Part shown: positions 19,785 to 29,960 of the stretch, piece after piece
Layout: the number at the start of each line of letters is the position of its first letter
Numbering within the stretch: position 1 is the stretch's first letter
Origin: Prolixibacteraceae bacterium
GTDB taxonomy: Bacteria; Bacteroidota; Bacteroidia; Bacteroidales; Prolixibacteraceae
Assembly: GCA_019720755.1 (NCBI GenBank)
Contig: CP081303.1
Span: forward strand, 2,294,001-2,358,000
Length of the DNA stretch: 64,000 nucleotides
Direction of reading: 5' to 3'
The notes under the pieces: generated by a model
Databases searched by the model: none
What the model saw: only the letters and a program-made list of their open reading frames with translations
Told to the model about the DNA's origin: nothing
Translations under genes and position numbers: made by a program

Positions 19785-20798
19785 CTATTTATCGTAAGCC
19801 TCTAAAAAATTATCAAGCTGCTTATGTAGTTCGATACGATGTGTTTCTGTGATGAAAGAGGCATCAAAACTGTTACGTGCCAATTGAATCATTTGCTCTT
19901 TGGTTAGTTGTAATGATTGCTGTAAGGAAATGTAATTCTGAGCCAAATACCCTCCAAAATAAGCCGGGTCATCAGAATTAATGGTTACACGTACTCCTCG
20001 ATCCATTAACTCTTGAAGAGGATGGTCCACTAAGTCGGCCACCACTTTAAGACTTAAATTAGAGAGAGGACAAAGAGTCATTGCTAAATCTGCTTTGTGA
20101 ATTGCAGCCATCAACTCAAGGTCTTCAAGGGAACGGTTGCCATGATCGATACGATCAATCTTTAGCGTGTTCATAGCATCCCAAATATATTCAGCAGGTC
20201 CTTCCTCTCCTGCATGTGCCACCACACGTAATCCAGCATTACGAACCTCTTGAAAAACATTCTTAAATTTAGAAGGTGGATTCCCTTTCTCTGAACTATC
20301 AAGCCCTATAGCTCCAAAAAATGGTAAGAATGGTTTTAGCTCTTCCCATGTTTTCAATGCATCTTCTTCAGAAAGATGACGCAAGAAACTCGGAATCAAC
20401 ACATAAGTAACCCCAAGCCATCTCTTTCCATCTTCTAATGCACGATGTATTCCACGAACGATTGTTTCCATGGATACTCCTCTATGGGTATGAGTTTGAG
20501 GATCAAAGAAAATCTCGACATGAATAGTACCATCTTGATGAACTCGTTTTAGATATGCCATAGTAAGGTCATAAAAATCTTTCTCATGAATCAGCACTGC
20601 CGCTCCTTCATAGTAAAGATCTAAAAAGTCCTGAAGGTTCTGAAAATTGTAGGCTTCTCGCAATGCTTCAACACTATCGTACTTTAAAGTAATGTGATTG
20701 CGTTGGGCCAACAAAAACATCAACTCAGGTTCTAGCGTACCCTCAATATGCAGATGTAATTCTGCTTTCGGTAGTTTTGTTAAAAAGTAGTTCATCAT
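19785..20798 (-). CDS. Adenosine deaminase family protein, probably adenine deaminase type
   Basis: A 337-residue cytoplasmic TIM-barrel deaminase of purine salvage. Metal and catalytic motifs are all present: L-H-L-H at 14-17 followed by E-G-T, H-A-G-E-E-G-P near 195, H-G-N-R-S-L-E-D, and S-D-D-P-A-Y-F-G-G near 274. The H-x-E-G-T-L-E-P-E-L-M-F start and the E-E-G-P-A-E-Y-I-W block resemble the fungal Aah1-type adenine deaminases more than classical adenosine deaminase, so adenine to hypoxanthine is the preferred reaction. Two adjacent ATG codons (20798 and 20795) are possible starts. It is followed by its own terminator. Confidence 0.88.
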   Translation of the reverse strand: MMNYFLTKLPKAELHLHIEGTLEPELMFLLAQRNHITLKYDSVEALREAYNFQNLQDFLDLYYEGAAVLIHEKDFYDLTMAYLKRVHQDGTIHVEIFFDPQTHTHRGVSMETIVRGIHRALEDGKRWLGVTYVLIPSFLRHLSEEDALKTWEELKPFLPFFGAIGLDSSEKGNPPSKFKNVFQEVRNAGLRVVAHAGEEGPAEYIWDAMNTLKIDRIDHGNRSLEDLELMAAIHKADLAMTLCPLSNLSLKVVADLVDHPLQELMDRGVRVTINSDDPAYFGGYLAQNYISLQQSLQLTKEQMIQLARNSFDASFITETHRIELHKQLDNFLEAYDK

Positions 20799-20890
20799 TC
20801 TTTCAATCGTAAAAAAAATATTGGATAGGAAAGCAAAAATGCACTTTTATGATCAAATAACCATGAAAAAAATGCATGAAAAATATCACT

Positions 20891-21757
20891 TTAATGATGA
20901 TCAATATAAGTTCCAATAGTTGGATAGAGGAAAATGAAGCCAGTACTCTCCCATTTCTCTGTGATAATGTCAGGCATATCATTAATAAGTGCAATAGATT
21001 CACCTAAAACAAGTCTAAGGATGGATTTAGGAACCGTGATATTGAACTTCAAACGATGACGACGTTTTAATGCTTTAGCCATCATCTGTTGGGTTGTATT
21101 TTCAGGCATAGCTATATTGTAACAACCCCGAATATTCTTTTTCGTTATAGCCCATTCATAACAACGAACGAGATCTTCTACTGCAATTGCTGGATAGGGA
21201 AGCTCTCCATCAATCAAATTTATACCTATCCCCATTCGTGCTAATGAAGAGATTCCTTTAAAAGCTCCTTGCTTAGGGTCGAGAACTAAAGAAAGTCGAA
21301 AAATAATGGTACGCACATTTGGGTTCGGAGGATATAAAGCAAGATGTTCCCATTTTCGACATAATTGGTTAAGAAAATCACCTCCTAAAAATTCACCATG
21401 TTCACCTGAAGGACCATTAGCAGGATAGATGCCAATAGCTGAAGTGGATATAAAAGTTATTTCACGATTTTGACTCTTTGCAACTCTATTAATAGCAGCT
21501 CTTAAATTCTGTGTTGTAATCCATCTGCTATTTTCTAATACTCTCTTATATCTATTTGTCCAACGCTGTGCTATAGATGCTCCAGATAGATGAATGACAA
21601 CAGAGACATCGGATAAAATCTGATCTAGTTGCTCTGGATCATTTAGAATGGTCTCTCTCTCTAAAATAACAATTGTATGACGTTCCTGAAGAAATTCAGA
21701 CAACTTCGATCCAACAAAACCTCGAGCACCGCTAATAGCTATAGTATGTTGCTTCAT
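20891..21757 (-). CDS. TIGR01777-type NAD-dependent epimerase-like protein
   Basis: A 288-residue Rossmann-fold protein. G-A-R-G-F-V-G at residues 10-16 binds the dinucleotide. The block V-I-H-L-S-G-A-S-I-A-Q-R-W-T-N-R-Y-K is diagnostic of the YfcH/SulA-like TIGR01777 group, and a C-terminal DUF1731-like tail follows (P-K-S-I-L-R-L-V-L-G-E). The biochemical substrate is unknown in bacteria. It is transcribed divergently from the PBP1A gene, with about 150 bp between the start codons, and lies about 90 bp upstream of the deaminase gene on the same strand. Confidence 0.9.
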   Translation of the reverse strand: MKQHTIAISGARGFVGSKLSEFLQERHTIVILERETILNDPEQLDQILSDVSVVIHLSGASIAQRWTNRYKRVLENSRWITTQNLRAAINRVAKSQNREITFISTSAIGIYPANGPSGEHGEFLGGDFLNQLCRKWEHLALYPPNPNVRTIIFRLSLVLDPKQGAFKGISSLARMGIGINLIDGELPYPAIAVEDLVRCYEWAITKKNIRGCYNIAMPENTTQQMMAKALKRRHRLKFNITVPKSILRLVLGESIALINDMPDIITEKWESTGFIFLYPTIGTYIDHH

Positions 21758-21904
21758 GCTGTATTTTTTAGATTAGAACAAGAGGCATATCCATTATGTT
21801 CTATTTTTATAGTAAAAGGCCCTTTCTATTTGCTTAGTTTTTTTTACCTTCGTAATACCTCTTTATATAATTTCATTTCAACCATACTATAGAAAATATT
21901 CACT

Positions 21905-24271
21905 ATGCCTTTAAACCTTAAAGAGAGAATTTGTTCCGTTTCTCCACGCCAGTGGATTTACACTATTGCTATATTAATTGGGGTAGGAACTCTCTCTATT
22001 ATTCTTTTTATCTTTAGTATATACATGGGTATTTTTGGTCCAGTACCAAGCTATGAGGAACTGAAAGAGATCAGCAATCCTATTGCCTCAGAGATATACA
22101 GCGCAGACAACCAGCTTATAGGGCGTATCTATCTACAAAATCGAAGTAATGTTGAATTTGACGAAATATCGAAACACGCAATCGATGCATTGGTCGCAAC
22201 AGAGGATTCTCGATTCTATGAGCATGATGGTATCGATGAAAAAGCGCTTCTTCGTGTATTTGTAAAAACGATTATTCTTCAACAGCATGCAGGAGGAGGA
22301 AGTACACTAAGTCAACAGATTGCCAAGAATGTTTATGGAAGAGAGAATCATTGGATTCTTTCGATGCCTATAAATAAAATCAAAGAGGCAATCACTGCTT
22401 ATCGTTTAGAGAAAACATATAATAAACATGAAATTCTAACACTATACCTCAACACGGTTCCTTTTGGAGACAATACTTATGGCATAGAGACAGCAGCACA
22501 ACATTTCTTTACGAAACATGCAAAAGAGCTCTCTCTAAATGAGGCTGCCGTTCTTATTGGTATGCTAAAAGCAAATACATACTATAACCCGAGACTTCAT
22601 CCGGACCATGCTTATATACGTAAAAATGTGGTGTTACATCAAATGGTAAAGAATAACTATCTCTCTCAAAAAAAGTATGAAACGATTTCGGAAGAGAAAA
22701 TACTTCTAAACCTAGATAATGGTCCAATTATCACTGAGCTATCTGGATATTACAAACATGAAATTAGGGTACAAACAATCAAATATCTTGCCTCTGAGAT
22801 TCGTGCAGATGGAAGACCTTTTAATATCTATACTGATGGGTTAAAAATATATACCACCATTAACAGTAAGATGCAAAAAATGGCTGAAGAGTCAGTTCTT
22901 GATCATATGAGTAGGGTACAGAAGACTTTCGAAAGACATTGGAAAGGACGTAATCCTTGGGGACGTGACACAACTATTTTAGGCAAAGCACTTCGTCGTT
23001 CTGTTAGATATCGTAGTTTGAAAAAGAATAAAGTAAGCAATAAAGAGATCCAAAAGATTTTTCGTACTCCTATTCCAGTTCAGAGATTTACTTATGATGG
23101 AATCAAAGAGGTGAAAATATCTCCATTAGACTCAATTAAATACTCAATTCAGCTCCTTCACCCATCATTCATTGCTATAGATCCTCAAACATCACAAATA
23201 AAAGCATGGGTCGGTGGACCGAACTATAAATATTATCCCTACGATCACGTGAAAGCGAAAAGACAAGTAGGTTCTACGTTTAAACCATTTGTTTATGCTG
23301 CGGCATTAGAACAAGGTATCGATCCCGGAAAATATATCAGTAATGCACAAGAGACCTACGAAAAGTATAAAAACTGGACTCCAAAGAATGCTGAAAATCA
23401 TTACGATGGGTACTACTCTATGGAGGGAGCACTAGCACATTCCGTAAACACTGTTGCGGTTAAGATTATGATGGAAACAGGGCCAGAAAATGTTGTGAAC
23501 CTAGCTCAAAATATGGGGATTAAAGAGCCGCTTCCTAAAGTACCATCATTGGCTCTTGGAACTGCCGACTGTTCTCTGTTGGAGTTAACTTCTGCTTATA
23601 CTACGTTTGCTAATGGAGGGATGCACAGTGACCCGATATTAATCTCTAAGATTGATGATTCTGAAGGCAATACAATCCGTACAGTAGACTCCGAAATACC
23701 ACGTAGGGTATTAAGTTCTGAAACCGCAAATATCATGAATCATTTTCTAGAAGCAGTAGTAGATAGTGGAACAGGAAGATCGTTACGCTCTAGATACGGG
23801 CTCAGAATTGCCTTAGCTGGTAAAACAGGGACTACACAAAATGGTGCAGATGGATGGTTTATGGGTTACTGTCCGAACTTAGTTACAGGAGCATGGGTAG
23901 GTGCGAACAATCCGAAAATTCACTTCCGTACGATTAGATATGGACAAGGGGCCTATCTCGCTCTTCCAATTGTTGGGACATTTTTCAAAAAACTTACAAC
24001 AAATAGTTCGACAAGACGTCACTATCAAAGAGACTTTACTCCTCCTTCAAGAGACTTTATGAGAGAAAATGAGAAAATGTCCATGTTCTCTGAAGATGGA
24101 AAGAAGAGAGAGTCGTGGCTTAAATTTGGCTTGGATCTATTCAAAATGAAAAAAGATAGTGTTGAGAAGTTAGAACAAAGACCCGAGGGTAGTGTAAAAC
24201 CTCAAAAGAAGAAAAAACGTAAGAAAAAAGGATTGTGGGGAAGCATTAAAGGCCTCTTCGGGAAAAAATAA
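21905..24271 (+). CDS. Class A penicillin-binding protein (PBP1A type)
   Basis: A 788-residue bifunctional peptidoglycan synthase anchored by one transmembrane helix (about 18-42). The glycosyltransferase 51 domain contains A-T-E-D-S-R-F-Y-E-H-D-G near 97 and G-G-G-S-T-L-S-Q-Q-I-A-K-N. The transpeptidase domain has the active-site G-S-T-F-K-P with Ser457, then S-V-N, and K-T-G-T-T starting at Lys640. The C-terminus carries a highly basic Lys/Arg tail (about the last 40 residues, mostly lysine), probably facing the periplasm. All catalytic motifs are intact. The gene appears monocistronic or weakly coupled to the LysR gene 25 bp downstream. Confidence 0.96.
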   Translation: MPLNLKERICSVSPRQWIYTIAILIGVGTLSIILFIFSIYMGIFGPVPSYEELKEISNPIASEIYSADNQLIGRIYLQNRSNVEFDEISKHAIDALVATEDSRFYEHDGIDEKALLRVFVKTIILQQHAGGGSTLSQQIAKNVYGRENHWILSMPINKIKEAITAYRLEKTYNKHEILTLYLNTVPFGDNTYGIETAAQHFFTKHAKELSLNEAAVLIGMLKANTYYNPRLHPDHAYIRKNVVLHQMVKNNYLSQKKYETISEEKILLNLDNGPIITELSGYYKHEIRVQTIKYLASEIRADGRPFNIYTDGLKIYTTINSKMQKMAEESVLDHMSRVQKTFERHWKGRNPWGRDTTILGKALRRSVRYRSLKKNKVSNKEIQKIFRTPIPVQRFTYDGIKEVKISPLDSIKYSIQLLHPSFIAIDPQTSQIKAWVGGPNYKYYPYDHVKAKRQVGSTFKPFVYAAALEQGIDPGKYISNAQETYEKYKNWTPKNAENHYDGYYSMEGALAHSVNTVAVKIMMETGPENVVNLAQNMGIKEPLPKVPSLALGTADCSLLELTSAYTTFANGGMHSDPILISKIDDSEGNTIRTVDSEIPRRVLSSETANIMNHFLEAVVDSGTGRSLRSRYGLRIALAGKTGTTQNGADGWFMGYCPNLVTGAWVGANNPKIHFRTIRYGQGAYLALPIVGTFFKKLTTNSSTRRHYQRDFTPPSRDFMRENEKMSMFSEDGKKRESWLKFGLDLFKMKKDSVEKLEQRPEGSVKPQKKKKRKKKGLWGSIKGLFGKK

Positions 24272-24296
24272 TATCGGATAAAAAAAATGTGCACTT

Positions 24297-25181
24297 ATGG
24301 ATTTTAGAAGTTTGGTCTTTCTATCGGTTGCTCGCAACCTAAATTTCACAAAAGCAGCAGAGGAGCTTCACATTAGCCAGCCTGCTGTCACAAAACACAT
24401 TAAACTTCTAGAAGAGTCGTTGGAGACTACCTTATTCCAACGTAAAGGGAATCGTATCGCACTAACCGATGAGGGTTTTTTGGTGCAAAAGCACTACCTC
24501 GAAATGAACGAAATAGAAGATACTCTCACCTATGAGCTGCAACAACGTAACGATCAAACAAAAGGGGTATTACGCATTGGAGGAAGCTCAACAATTGCAC
24601 AATATGTAATACCTCAAATCATTGCCAAGTTTCATCAACGTTTTCCCAACGTAAAAATCAGTTTGGTTAGCAGTAATTCTTTTCATATTCTAGAGATGTT
24701 GAATAATAACCTTATAGACATTGCCTTTGTCGAAAATCACTCTACTAGATCAGACCTGAACTATAAATATTGGATGGACGATGAATTAGTTATCATTACT
24801 GGGATGAAAACCAAATTGGGAATGGAAGAGATTACTTTGGAGAAAATAAAATACTATCCTCTTATCGTTAGGGAGATTGGATCAGGAACACTTGAAGTTA
24901 TAGAGCAGATTTTTAAGAAACATGATACACAAATGGAAGATCTGAATATCCGAATGCATCTTGGTAGTACTGAGGCGATGAAGTACTATCTTAGGGAATT
25001 TGAGGGTATTGGTATTGTTTCAAATCAGGCAATAAAAAATGAACTAAAATGGAAGGAATTAAAAGTACTTCCATGTGAAGAGATAAAATTCAACCGTACA
25101 TTTCGTATCTCAACAAGGAAAGGGGAGTCGAGAAGATTAATAGAACATTTTATTGATTTCACTCTTAACTATAACTTCTAG
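24297..25181 (+). CDS. LysR-family transcriptional regulator
   Basis: A 294-residue activator/repressor. The N-terminal winged helix (1-60) contains F-L-S-V-A-R-N-L-N-F-T-K-A-A-E-E-L-H-I-S-Q-P-A-V-T-K-H-I-K. It is followed by a periplasmic-binding-protein-like effector domain (about 90-290). It lies directly upstream of the YeiH-like and TauE-like transporter genes, on the same strand. In Enterobacteria a LysR gene (yeiE) is the neighbour of yeiH and responds to sulfite, so the same regulatory link is proposed here. That is inference from gene order. Confidence 0.93.
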   Translation: MDFRSLVFLSVARNLNFTKAAEELHISQPAVTKHIKLLEESLETTLFQRKGNRIALTDEGFLVQKHYLEMNEIEDTLTYELQQRNDQTKGVLRIGGSSTIAQYVIPQIIAKFHQRFPNVKISLVSSNSFHILEMLNNNLIDIAFVENHSTRSDLNYKYWMDDELVIITGMKTKLGMEEITLEKIKYYPLIVREIGSGTLEVIEQIFKKHDTQMEDLNIRMHLGSTEAMKYYLREFEGIGIVSNQAIKNELKWKELKVLPCEEIKFNRTFRISTRKGESRRLIEHFIDFTLNYNF

Positions 25182-25204
25182 TTATAACCAATAATTATTA
25201 GGTA

Positions 25205-25236
25205 TTTGACTTGAACCTCCTAACCACATACATTTG
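25205..25236 (+). promoter_or_regulatory. Bacteroidota-type promoter for the yeiH-tauE operon
   Basis: A TTTG at 25205-25208 and TACATTTG at 25229-25236, separated by 20 bases, match the -33/-7 (TTTG, TAnnTTTG) consensus of Bacteroidota housekeeping sigma. Transcription would start near 25241-25245. That rules out an upstream start codon at 25239 for the next gene and supports its ATG at 25272. Confidence 0.75.
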
Positions 25237-25271
25237 TAGTGTTCTTAATCAACAAAACAAATATAGGAGCT

Positions 25272-26252
25272 ATGAATGTATCCATATTAAATAGAGAGAA
25301 ATCGTATGATGGCTTATATAAGAAGTTGGTAGTTGCACTACCAATACTTTTTCTCATTCCTCATTTCGAAGCAGCCTTTGCACTACTTTTAGGAATAATT
25401 GTAGGCAATATTCCTGCACTAAACAAACATGTTCCTCGAACGATCACTGCCTCCAGTCTATTAAAATATTCCGTAGTATTAATGGGTTTTGGGATGCATT
25501 TAGCTCCCATGATTCAGGTCTCACAAGAAGGATTTATATTTACAGCGATCACCATCACCACCGCATTAGTACTTGGTAAGGTTCTTGGAAAACTATTGGG
25601 AATAGACAAGCAATTGGGGTTCTTAATCTCCTGTGGCACCTCTATCTGTGGTGGAAGTGCTATTGCAGCGGCGGCCTCTGCAACCAATGCCAAGACACAA
25701 AATATCTCTATTGCATTGGGAGTAATCTTTCTATTGAACTCTATCGCACTATTGATCTTCCCTCCGATAGGTCACCTGTTGAATATGAGTCAGACACAAT
25801 TTGGTTATTTTAGTGCCTTGGCAATCCACGACACTACCTCAGTAGTAGGAGCCTGCAGCACCTACGGGGACCAAGCTCTACAGATGGGAACCATGTTGAA
25901 ATGTGCTAGAGCACTATGGATTGTGCCCTTGACTTTGGGTATTGTATTTATGCACAAAAACCCAAGTACCACCGAAGATGGCAAGAAGCGTAAAACAGGA
26001 TGGCCTTATTTCATTCTATTCTTTATTGGTGCGATACTATTGGTAGAGCTATGCCCACAATGGCAGGGAACTTTTGATCACCTATACTGGGGAGGAAAAA
26101 AAATGATGCTTTATGCGATCTTCTTAACTGGATTAGGAATAAACAAAGGATTAATACAACATGAAGGAACCAAACCTATTTGGATGGGGGTTGGATTATG
26201 GGTCGTGTTAATCGGAGTATCCTTATATATTACACTCAATTTTGTTCAATAA
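25272..26252 (+). CDS. YeiH-family (UPF0324) putative sulfite/sulfate exporter
   Basis: A 326-residue inner-membrane protein with about ten hydrophobic helices. It carries the family landmarks I-S-C-G-T-S-I-C-G-G-S-A-I-A-A (about 120-135) and A-I-H-D-T-T-S-V-V-G-A (about 185). The ATG at 25272 follows an A-G-G-A-G ribosome-binding site and fits the promoter position. Members are annotated as putative sulfate or sulfite exporters. Here the gene lies between a LysR gene and a TauE/SafE gene, both known companions of sulfite and organosulfonate handling. Confidence 0.9.
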   Translation: MNVSILNREKSYDGLYKKLVVALPILFLIPHFEAAFALLLGIIVGNIPALNKHVPRTITASSLLKYSVVLMGFGMHLAPMIQVSQEGFIFTAITITTALVLGKVLGKLLGIDKQLGFLISCGTSICGGSAIAAAASATNAKTQNISIALGVIFLLNSIALLIFPPIGHLLNMSQTQFGYFSALAIHDTTSVVGACSTYGDQALQMGTMLKCARALWIVPLTLGIVFMHKNPSTTEDGKKRKTGWPYFILFFIGAILLVELCPQWQGTFDHLYWGGKKMMLYAIFLTGLGINKGLIQHEGTKPIWMGVGLWVVLIGVSLYITLNFVQ

Positions 26253-26269
26253 TCATTAATAAATAGACT

Positions 26270-27007
26270 ATGGACCACACTCTTGTATTGCTCTGTTTAG
26301 TCATTGCTGGGGCTAGCTTGTTAAAAGGAATGACAAGTTTCGGATTTTCATTGATGGCTTTCCCTATCCTATTGAATTTCTATTCTCCTTTGATATTGGT
26401 CCCAATGCTTACGCTTTGTAATGTATTAACCAGTGCTCAGATTGTTTTGACGACAAAGGTTAAAAAGAAGAATACGGAGAAACCAAATCATTGGTTGCTT
26501 ATTGCAGGAGTAGTGGGCATTGTACCTGGAGTATTACTACTACAAACGTTAGATGTTGATACACTTAAAGTTATTGTTGGAGTAATATTTGTATTGTTAT
26601 CCATTCTGTTCCTATCTGGGTTTCGTTTCAAAATAAAACATCCGATAAGAGCACAGATTATCGCAGGAACAACAGCAGGTTTTTTGGGAGGAGCCCTCTC
26701 TGTTAGTGGTCCTCCTTTAGTACTTTTCCTGACCTCTATGAAGTTTACGAACCAGCAGTTTCGTCTTCATTTTGCACGTTTTAGTGTTCTTACATCAAGC
26801 GTGGCATTCATAGGTTACTTTTTGAGTGGAATGATCACAGGCGAAGTTTGGAAACTATTCTTTATCTCATTCCCAATATTGATACTAGGAACCATTCTTG
26901 GACAGAAACTTTCAACCAAAGTCTCCATTCGATTTTTCCAAGTACTTTGTATCTCTATTTCACTGTGTGCTGGAATATGGTCATTAATAACAGGGTTACA
27001 ATTATAA
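26270..27007 (+). CDS. TauE/SafE-family anion exporter
   Basis: A 245-residue membrane protein with about eight hydrophobic helices. Both TauE/SafE half-repeats are recognisable: G-M-T-S-F-G-F-S-L-M-A-F-P in the first, and A-G-F-L-G-G-A-L-S-V-S-G-P-P-L-V-L-F in the second. The family moves sulfite, sulfoacetate or related anions. It begins 17 bp after the YeiH-like gene and ends before a strong terminator, so the two transporters form one operon. Two unrelated sulfite-type exporters in tandem suggest a shared stress or substrate. Confidence 0.9.
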   Translation: MDHTLVLLCLVIAGASLLKGMTSFGFSLMAFPILLNFYSPLILVPMLTLCNVLTSAQIVLTTKVKKKNTEKPNHWLLIAGVVGIVPGVLLLQTLDVDTLKVIVGVIFVLLSILFLSGFRFKIKHPIRAQIIAGTTAGFLGGALSVSGPPLVLFLTSMKFTNQQFRLHFARFSVLTSSVAFIGYFLSGMITGEVWKLFFISFPILILGTILGQKLSTKVSIRFFQVLCISISLCAGIWSLITGLQL

Positions 27008-27061
27008 AAATAGACCTTCTTCATATTCACACACGATCGTATTAAACATGGTCTATGCAAT

Positions 27062-27112
27062 AAAAGGCAGTTGACTTTCGTCAGAAAGTCTCTGCCTTTT
27101 ATATTTTTTTCG
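27062..27112 (+). terminator. Terminator of the yeiH-tauE operon
   Basis: AAAAGGCAG and CTGCCTTTT pair around an inner hairpin (GACTTTC with GAAAGTC), followed by a long T-run (ATATTTTTTTC). It lies 55 bp after the tauE-like stop codon. Confidence 0.88.
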
Positions 27113-27626
27113 ACATACATTCATATCAAAATACCGCTTATATAGAAAAGGAACGATCAAAACAACCCCCTATAGACATAATCATTAATTATGAACCTAT
27201 CTATATACGTTAATCCAGAGTTACAATTTCGCCTACAAACACCTTTATTAAAACATTAGGATTGACATAAATTCGATGTACATTTTTACATCGATGTTCA
27301 TCGTTCACTAAAGGTTTAAAGAGCCATAGAGAACACTATACTTCAAATATTTAGGAAGAATAACAACATCCTATTTAGATTCCTATATTAGACGGTTTCT
27401 TTCCAAAGATAGATTTTCAAAAAGGAACAATGGAAAAATTGAATCTTAGGATCTCAAAGTTGAATACTTAATTATTCTACTCTTAATTTTACTTAATCGT
27501 TAAATTAGGATAAAGCTATCCTTATTTAGAACCGAATTTTAATTCATATTAAGTATAAATAAATAGCTTTGTAACGTCAAATCGAACGAACTAATACATT
27601 CAACATAATAATTACAACGATTTAAT
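27113..27626. other. Long 5' region of pflB
   Basis: About 510 AT-rich bases between the tauE terminator and pflB, with no gene recognised. TAGCTTTG at 27564-27571 matches the -7 box TAnnTTTG and would give a leader of about 50 bases, though no good -33 TTTG is present at the expected distance. Near 27270-27302 a region rich in ACATCGATG-like and GATGTACAT-like half-sites might be an operator. Anaerobic control of pflB would be expected, but no FNR/CRP-type site was confidently identified. Confidence 0.45.
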
Positions 27627-29852
27627 ATGTCTAATAAGGATTTTAAGAACAGTAGATGGAACAAAGCCATCGATGTTAGAGATTTTGTTATCCAAAACAT
27701 AACCCCATATGAGGGGGACGATAGTTTCCTTGAGGGAGCTACAGATCGTACCAACCGTTTGTGGGATGTATGTCGCCAAGCTTTAAAGGAAGAGCGTCAA
27801 AATAATGGTGTACGTGCAATCGATACAACGGTAGTCTCTACGATCAGTTCATTCGCAGCTGGATATATCCAAAAAGAGGATGAGGTGATCGTAGGTCTAC
27901 AAACAGATATGCTATTGAAGCGTGCAATGAAACCATACGGTGGATACAATGTGGTTGCAAAAGCAGTTTCAGAACATGGACTAAAAGTGGATCCTAAGGT
28001 TGAAGAGATCTTCACTAAATATGCAAAGACCCATAATGATGGTGTATTTGATGTCTACACAAAAGAGATTCGTAAATTTAGATCACTGGGGTTTCTGACA
28101 GGCCTTCCTGACAACTATGCACGCGGTCGTGTTATTGGAGATTATCGTCGTTTGGCTCTATATGGAGTAGATCGACTTATCCAAGGTAAAATGGAAGATA
28201 TGGATAGTCTTGTTGGTCCTATGGATGACAATCGTATCCGTCTTCGTGAAGAAGTAGCTGAGCAGATTAAGGCTTTGAAAGAGATGATCGAAATGGGAAA
28301 CCATTATGGACTAGAGCTTCAACGCCCTGCACAAGATGCACGTGAGGCAGTTCAATGGACCTATATGGCTTACTTGGCTGCTGTAAAAGAGCAAGATGGA
28401 GCAGCAATGTCTTTAGGAAACGTTTCTTCTTTTCTTGACATTTTCATCCAAAGAGATCTTGAAGCAGGTGTCATTACAGAGGTAGAAGCTCAAGAGATGA
28501 TTGACCAATTTGTGATGAAACTTCGTATGGTGCGCCACCTTCGTATGGATGCTTATGAGCAAATCTTTGCAGGAGATCCAACTTGGGTAACAGAATCTAT
28601 CGGTGGTATGTTGACTGATGGTAGAACAAAAGTAACAAAAACATCTTTTCGATTTCTTCAAACGCTTTACAACTTAGGAGCTTCTCCAGAACCAAACATT
28701 ACTATTCTTTGGTCTCAAGATCTCCCAGAAGGTTTCAAGAGATTCTGTTCAAAGGTATCTATCGACACCTCGTCAATACAATATGAGAATGATGACTTAA
28801 TGCGAGTAAACCGTTGTTCTGATGATTATGGTATCGCATGTTGTGTATCATTCCAAGAAATTGGAAAACAGATCCAATTCTTCGGAGCACGTACCAACTT
28901 GGCTAAAACTCTTCTTTTGGCTATCAATGGTGGACGTTGTGAAAATACAAATACCATGATGGTAGAGGGTATCAATCCTCTTAAAGGAGAGGTACTAGAC
29001 TACGACGAAGTAGTAAAGAACTTTAAAGTAGCGATGCACACTGTCGCTCGTGTCTACAATGAGTCGATGAATATCATCCACTATATGCACGATAAGTATT
29101 ACTACGAAAAAGGACAGATGTCATTAGTTGATACCAACCCTAAAATCAATATCGCATATGGTATTGCAGGTCTTTCGATTGTTGCCGACTCACTTTCTGC
29201 AATCAAACACACAAAAGTGACTCCTATTCGTAATGAGGATGGATTGACAGTAGACTTTAAGATTGAAGGAGAATTCCCAAAATATGGAAATGACGATGAC
29301 CGAGTAGACGATATCGCTCGTAAAGTCGTAAACCACTTTAATAATGAATTGAAAGCATTAAAGGTATACAAAGACGCAGACCCTACTCTTTCAGTTCTCA
29401 CTATTACTTCGAATGTAGTATATGGTAAGAAAACGGGGGCAACTCCTGACGGTCGTAAAGCAGGGGTTCCTTTTGCTCCAGGAGCAAATCCAATGCATGG
29501 AAGAGATACTCACGGTGCAATTGCATCCCTTAACTCTGTAGCAAAAATTGACTACAAGGATTCTCAAGATGGTATCTCTAATACTTTTAGTATCGTGCCT
29601 AAATCATTGGGAGCAGATAGAGAGGACCGAGTTATTAATCTTGTTGGTACATTAGATGGTTATTTCGGAAGAAAAGCACACCATCTGAATGTAAATGTAC
29701 TAAATAGAGAAACCCTTCTAGATGCCATGGAGAACCCGGAAGAGTATCCACAGCTTACTATTCGTGTCTCGGGATACGCTGTAAACTTTACACGTCTTTC
29801 TAGAGAGCAACAACAAGAGGTTATCTCACGTTCTTTTCACGATAGAATGTAA
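27627..29852 (+). CDS. pflB: Formate C-acetyltransferase (pyruvate formate-lyase)
   Basis: A 741-residue glycyl-radical enzyme that converts pyruvate and CoA to acetyl-CoA and formate during fermentation. The active-site cysteine pair is Cys405-Cys406 (G-I-A-C-C-V-S-F). The C-terminal glycyl-radical loop R-V-S-G-Y-A-V-N-F places the radical on Gly716. Other PFL-specific blocks are present, such as [17 protein letters not shown]. Length and motif positions match the E. coli enzyme with small offsets. The activase gene follows 108 bp downstream with a hairpin between. It indicates a facultatively or strictly fermentative lifestyle. Confidence 0.98.
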   Translation: MSNKDFKNSRWNKAIDVRDFVIQNITPYEGDDSFLEGATDRTNRLWDVCRQALKEERQNNGVRAIDTTVVSTISSFAAGYIQKEDEVIVGLQTDMLLKRAMKPYGGYNVVAKAVSEHGLKVDPKVEEIFTKYAKTHNDGVFDVYTKEIRKFRSLGFLTGLPDNYARGRVIGDYRRLALYGVDRLIQGKMEDMDSLVGPMDDNRIRLREEVAEQIKALKEMIEMGNHYGLELQRPAQDAREAVQWTYMAYLAAVKEQDGAAMSLGNVSSFLDIFIQRDLEAGVITEVEAQEMIDQFVMKLRMVRHLRMDAYEQIFAGDPTWVTESIGGMLTDGRTKVTKTSFRFLQTLYNLGASPEPNITILWSQDLPEGFKRFCSKVSIDTSSIQYENDDLMRVNRCSDDYGIACCVSFQEIGKQIQFFGARTNLAKTLLLAINGGRCENTNTMMVEGINPLKGEVLDYDEVVKNFKVAMHTVARVYNESMNIIHYMHDKYYYEKGQMSLVDTNPKINIAYGIAGLSIVADSLSAIKHTKVTPIRNEDGLTVDFKIEGEFPKYGNDDDRVDDIARKVVNHFNNELKALKVYKDADPTLSVLTITSNVVYGKKTGATPDGRKAGVPFAPGANPMHGRDTHGAIASLNSVAKIDYKDSQDGISNTFSIVPKSLGADREDRVINLVGTLDGYFGRKAHHLNVNVLNRETLLDAMENPEEYPQLTIRVSGYAVNFTRLSREQQQEVISRSFHDRM

Positions 29853-29880
29853 TATATAAGAATTGCTTTATTGAATAAAA

Positions 29881-29934
29881 TAAGAGTGCTTCTCATGATA
29901 AATCTTTCATGAGGAGTCACTCTTTTGTGATTTA
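29881..29934 (+). terminator. Hairpin between pflB and pflA
   Basis: AAGAGTG...CTCATGA pairs with TCATGAG...CACTCTT around a short loop, followed by TTGTG rather than a long T-run. It could be a partial terminator that lowers activase expression relative to the enzyme, or an RNA-processing or stability element. Confidence 0.6.
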
Positions 29935-29960
29935 AAAGTGTTCGCACTGCGAAATATAAA

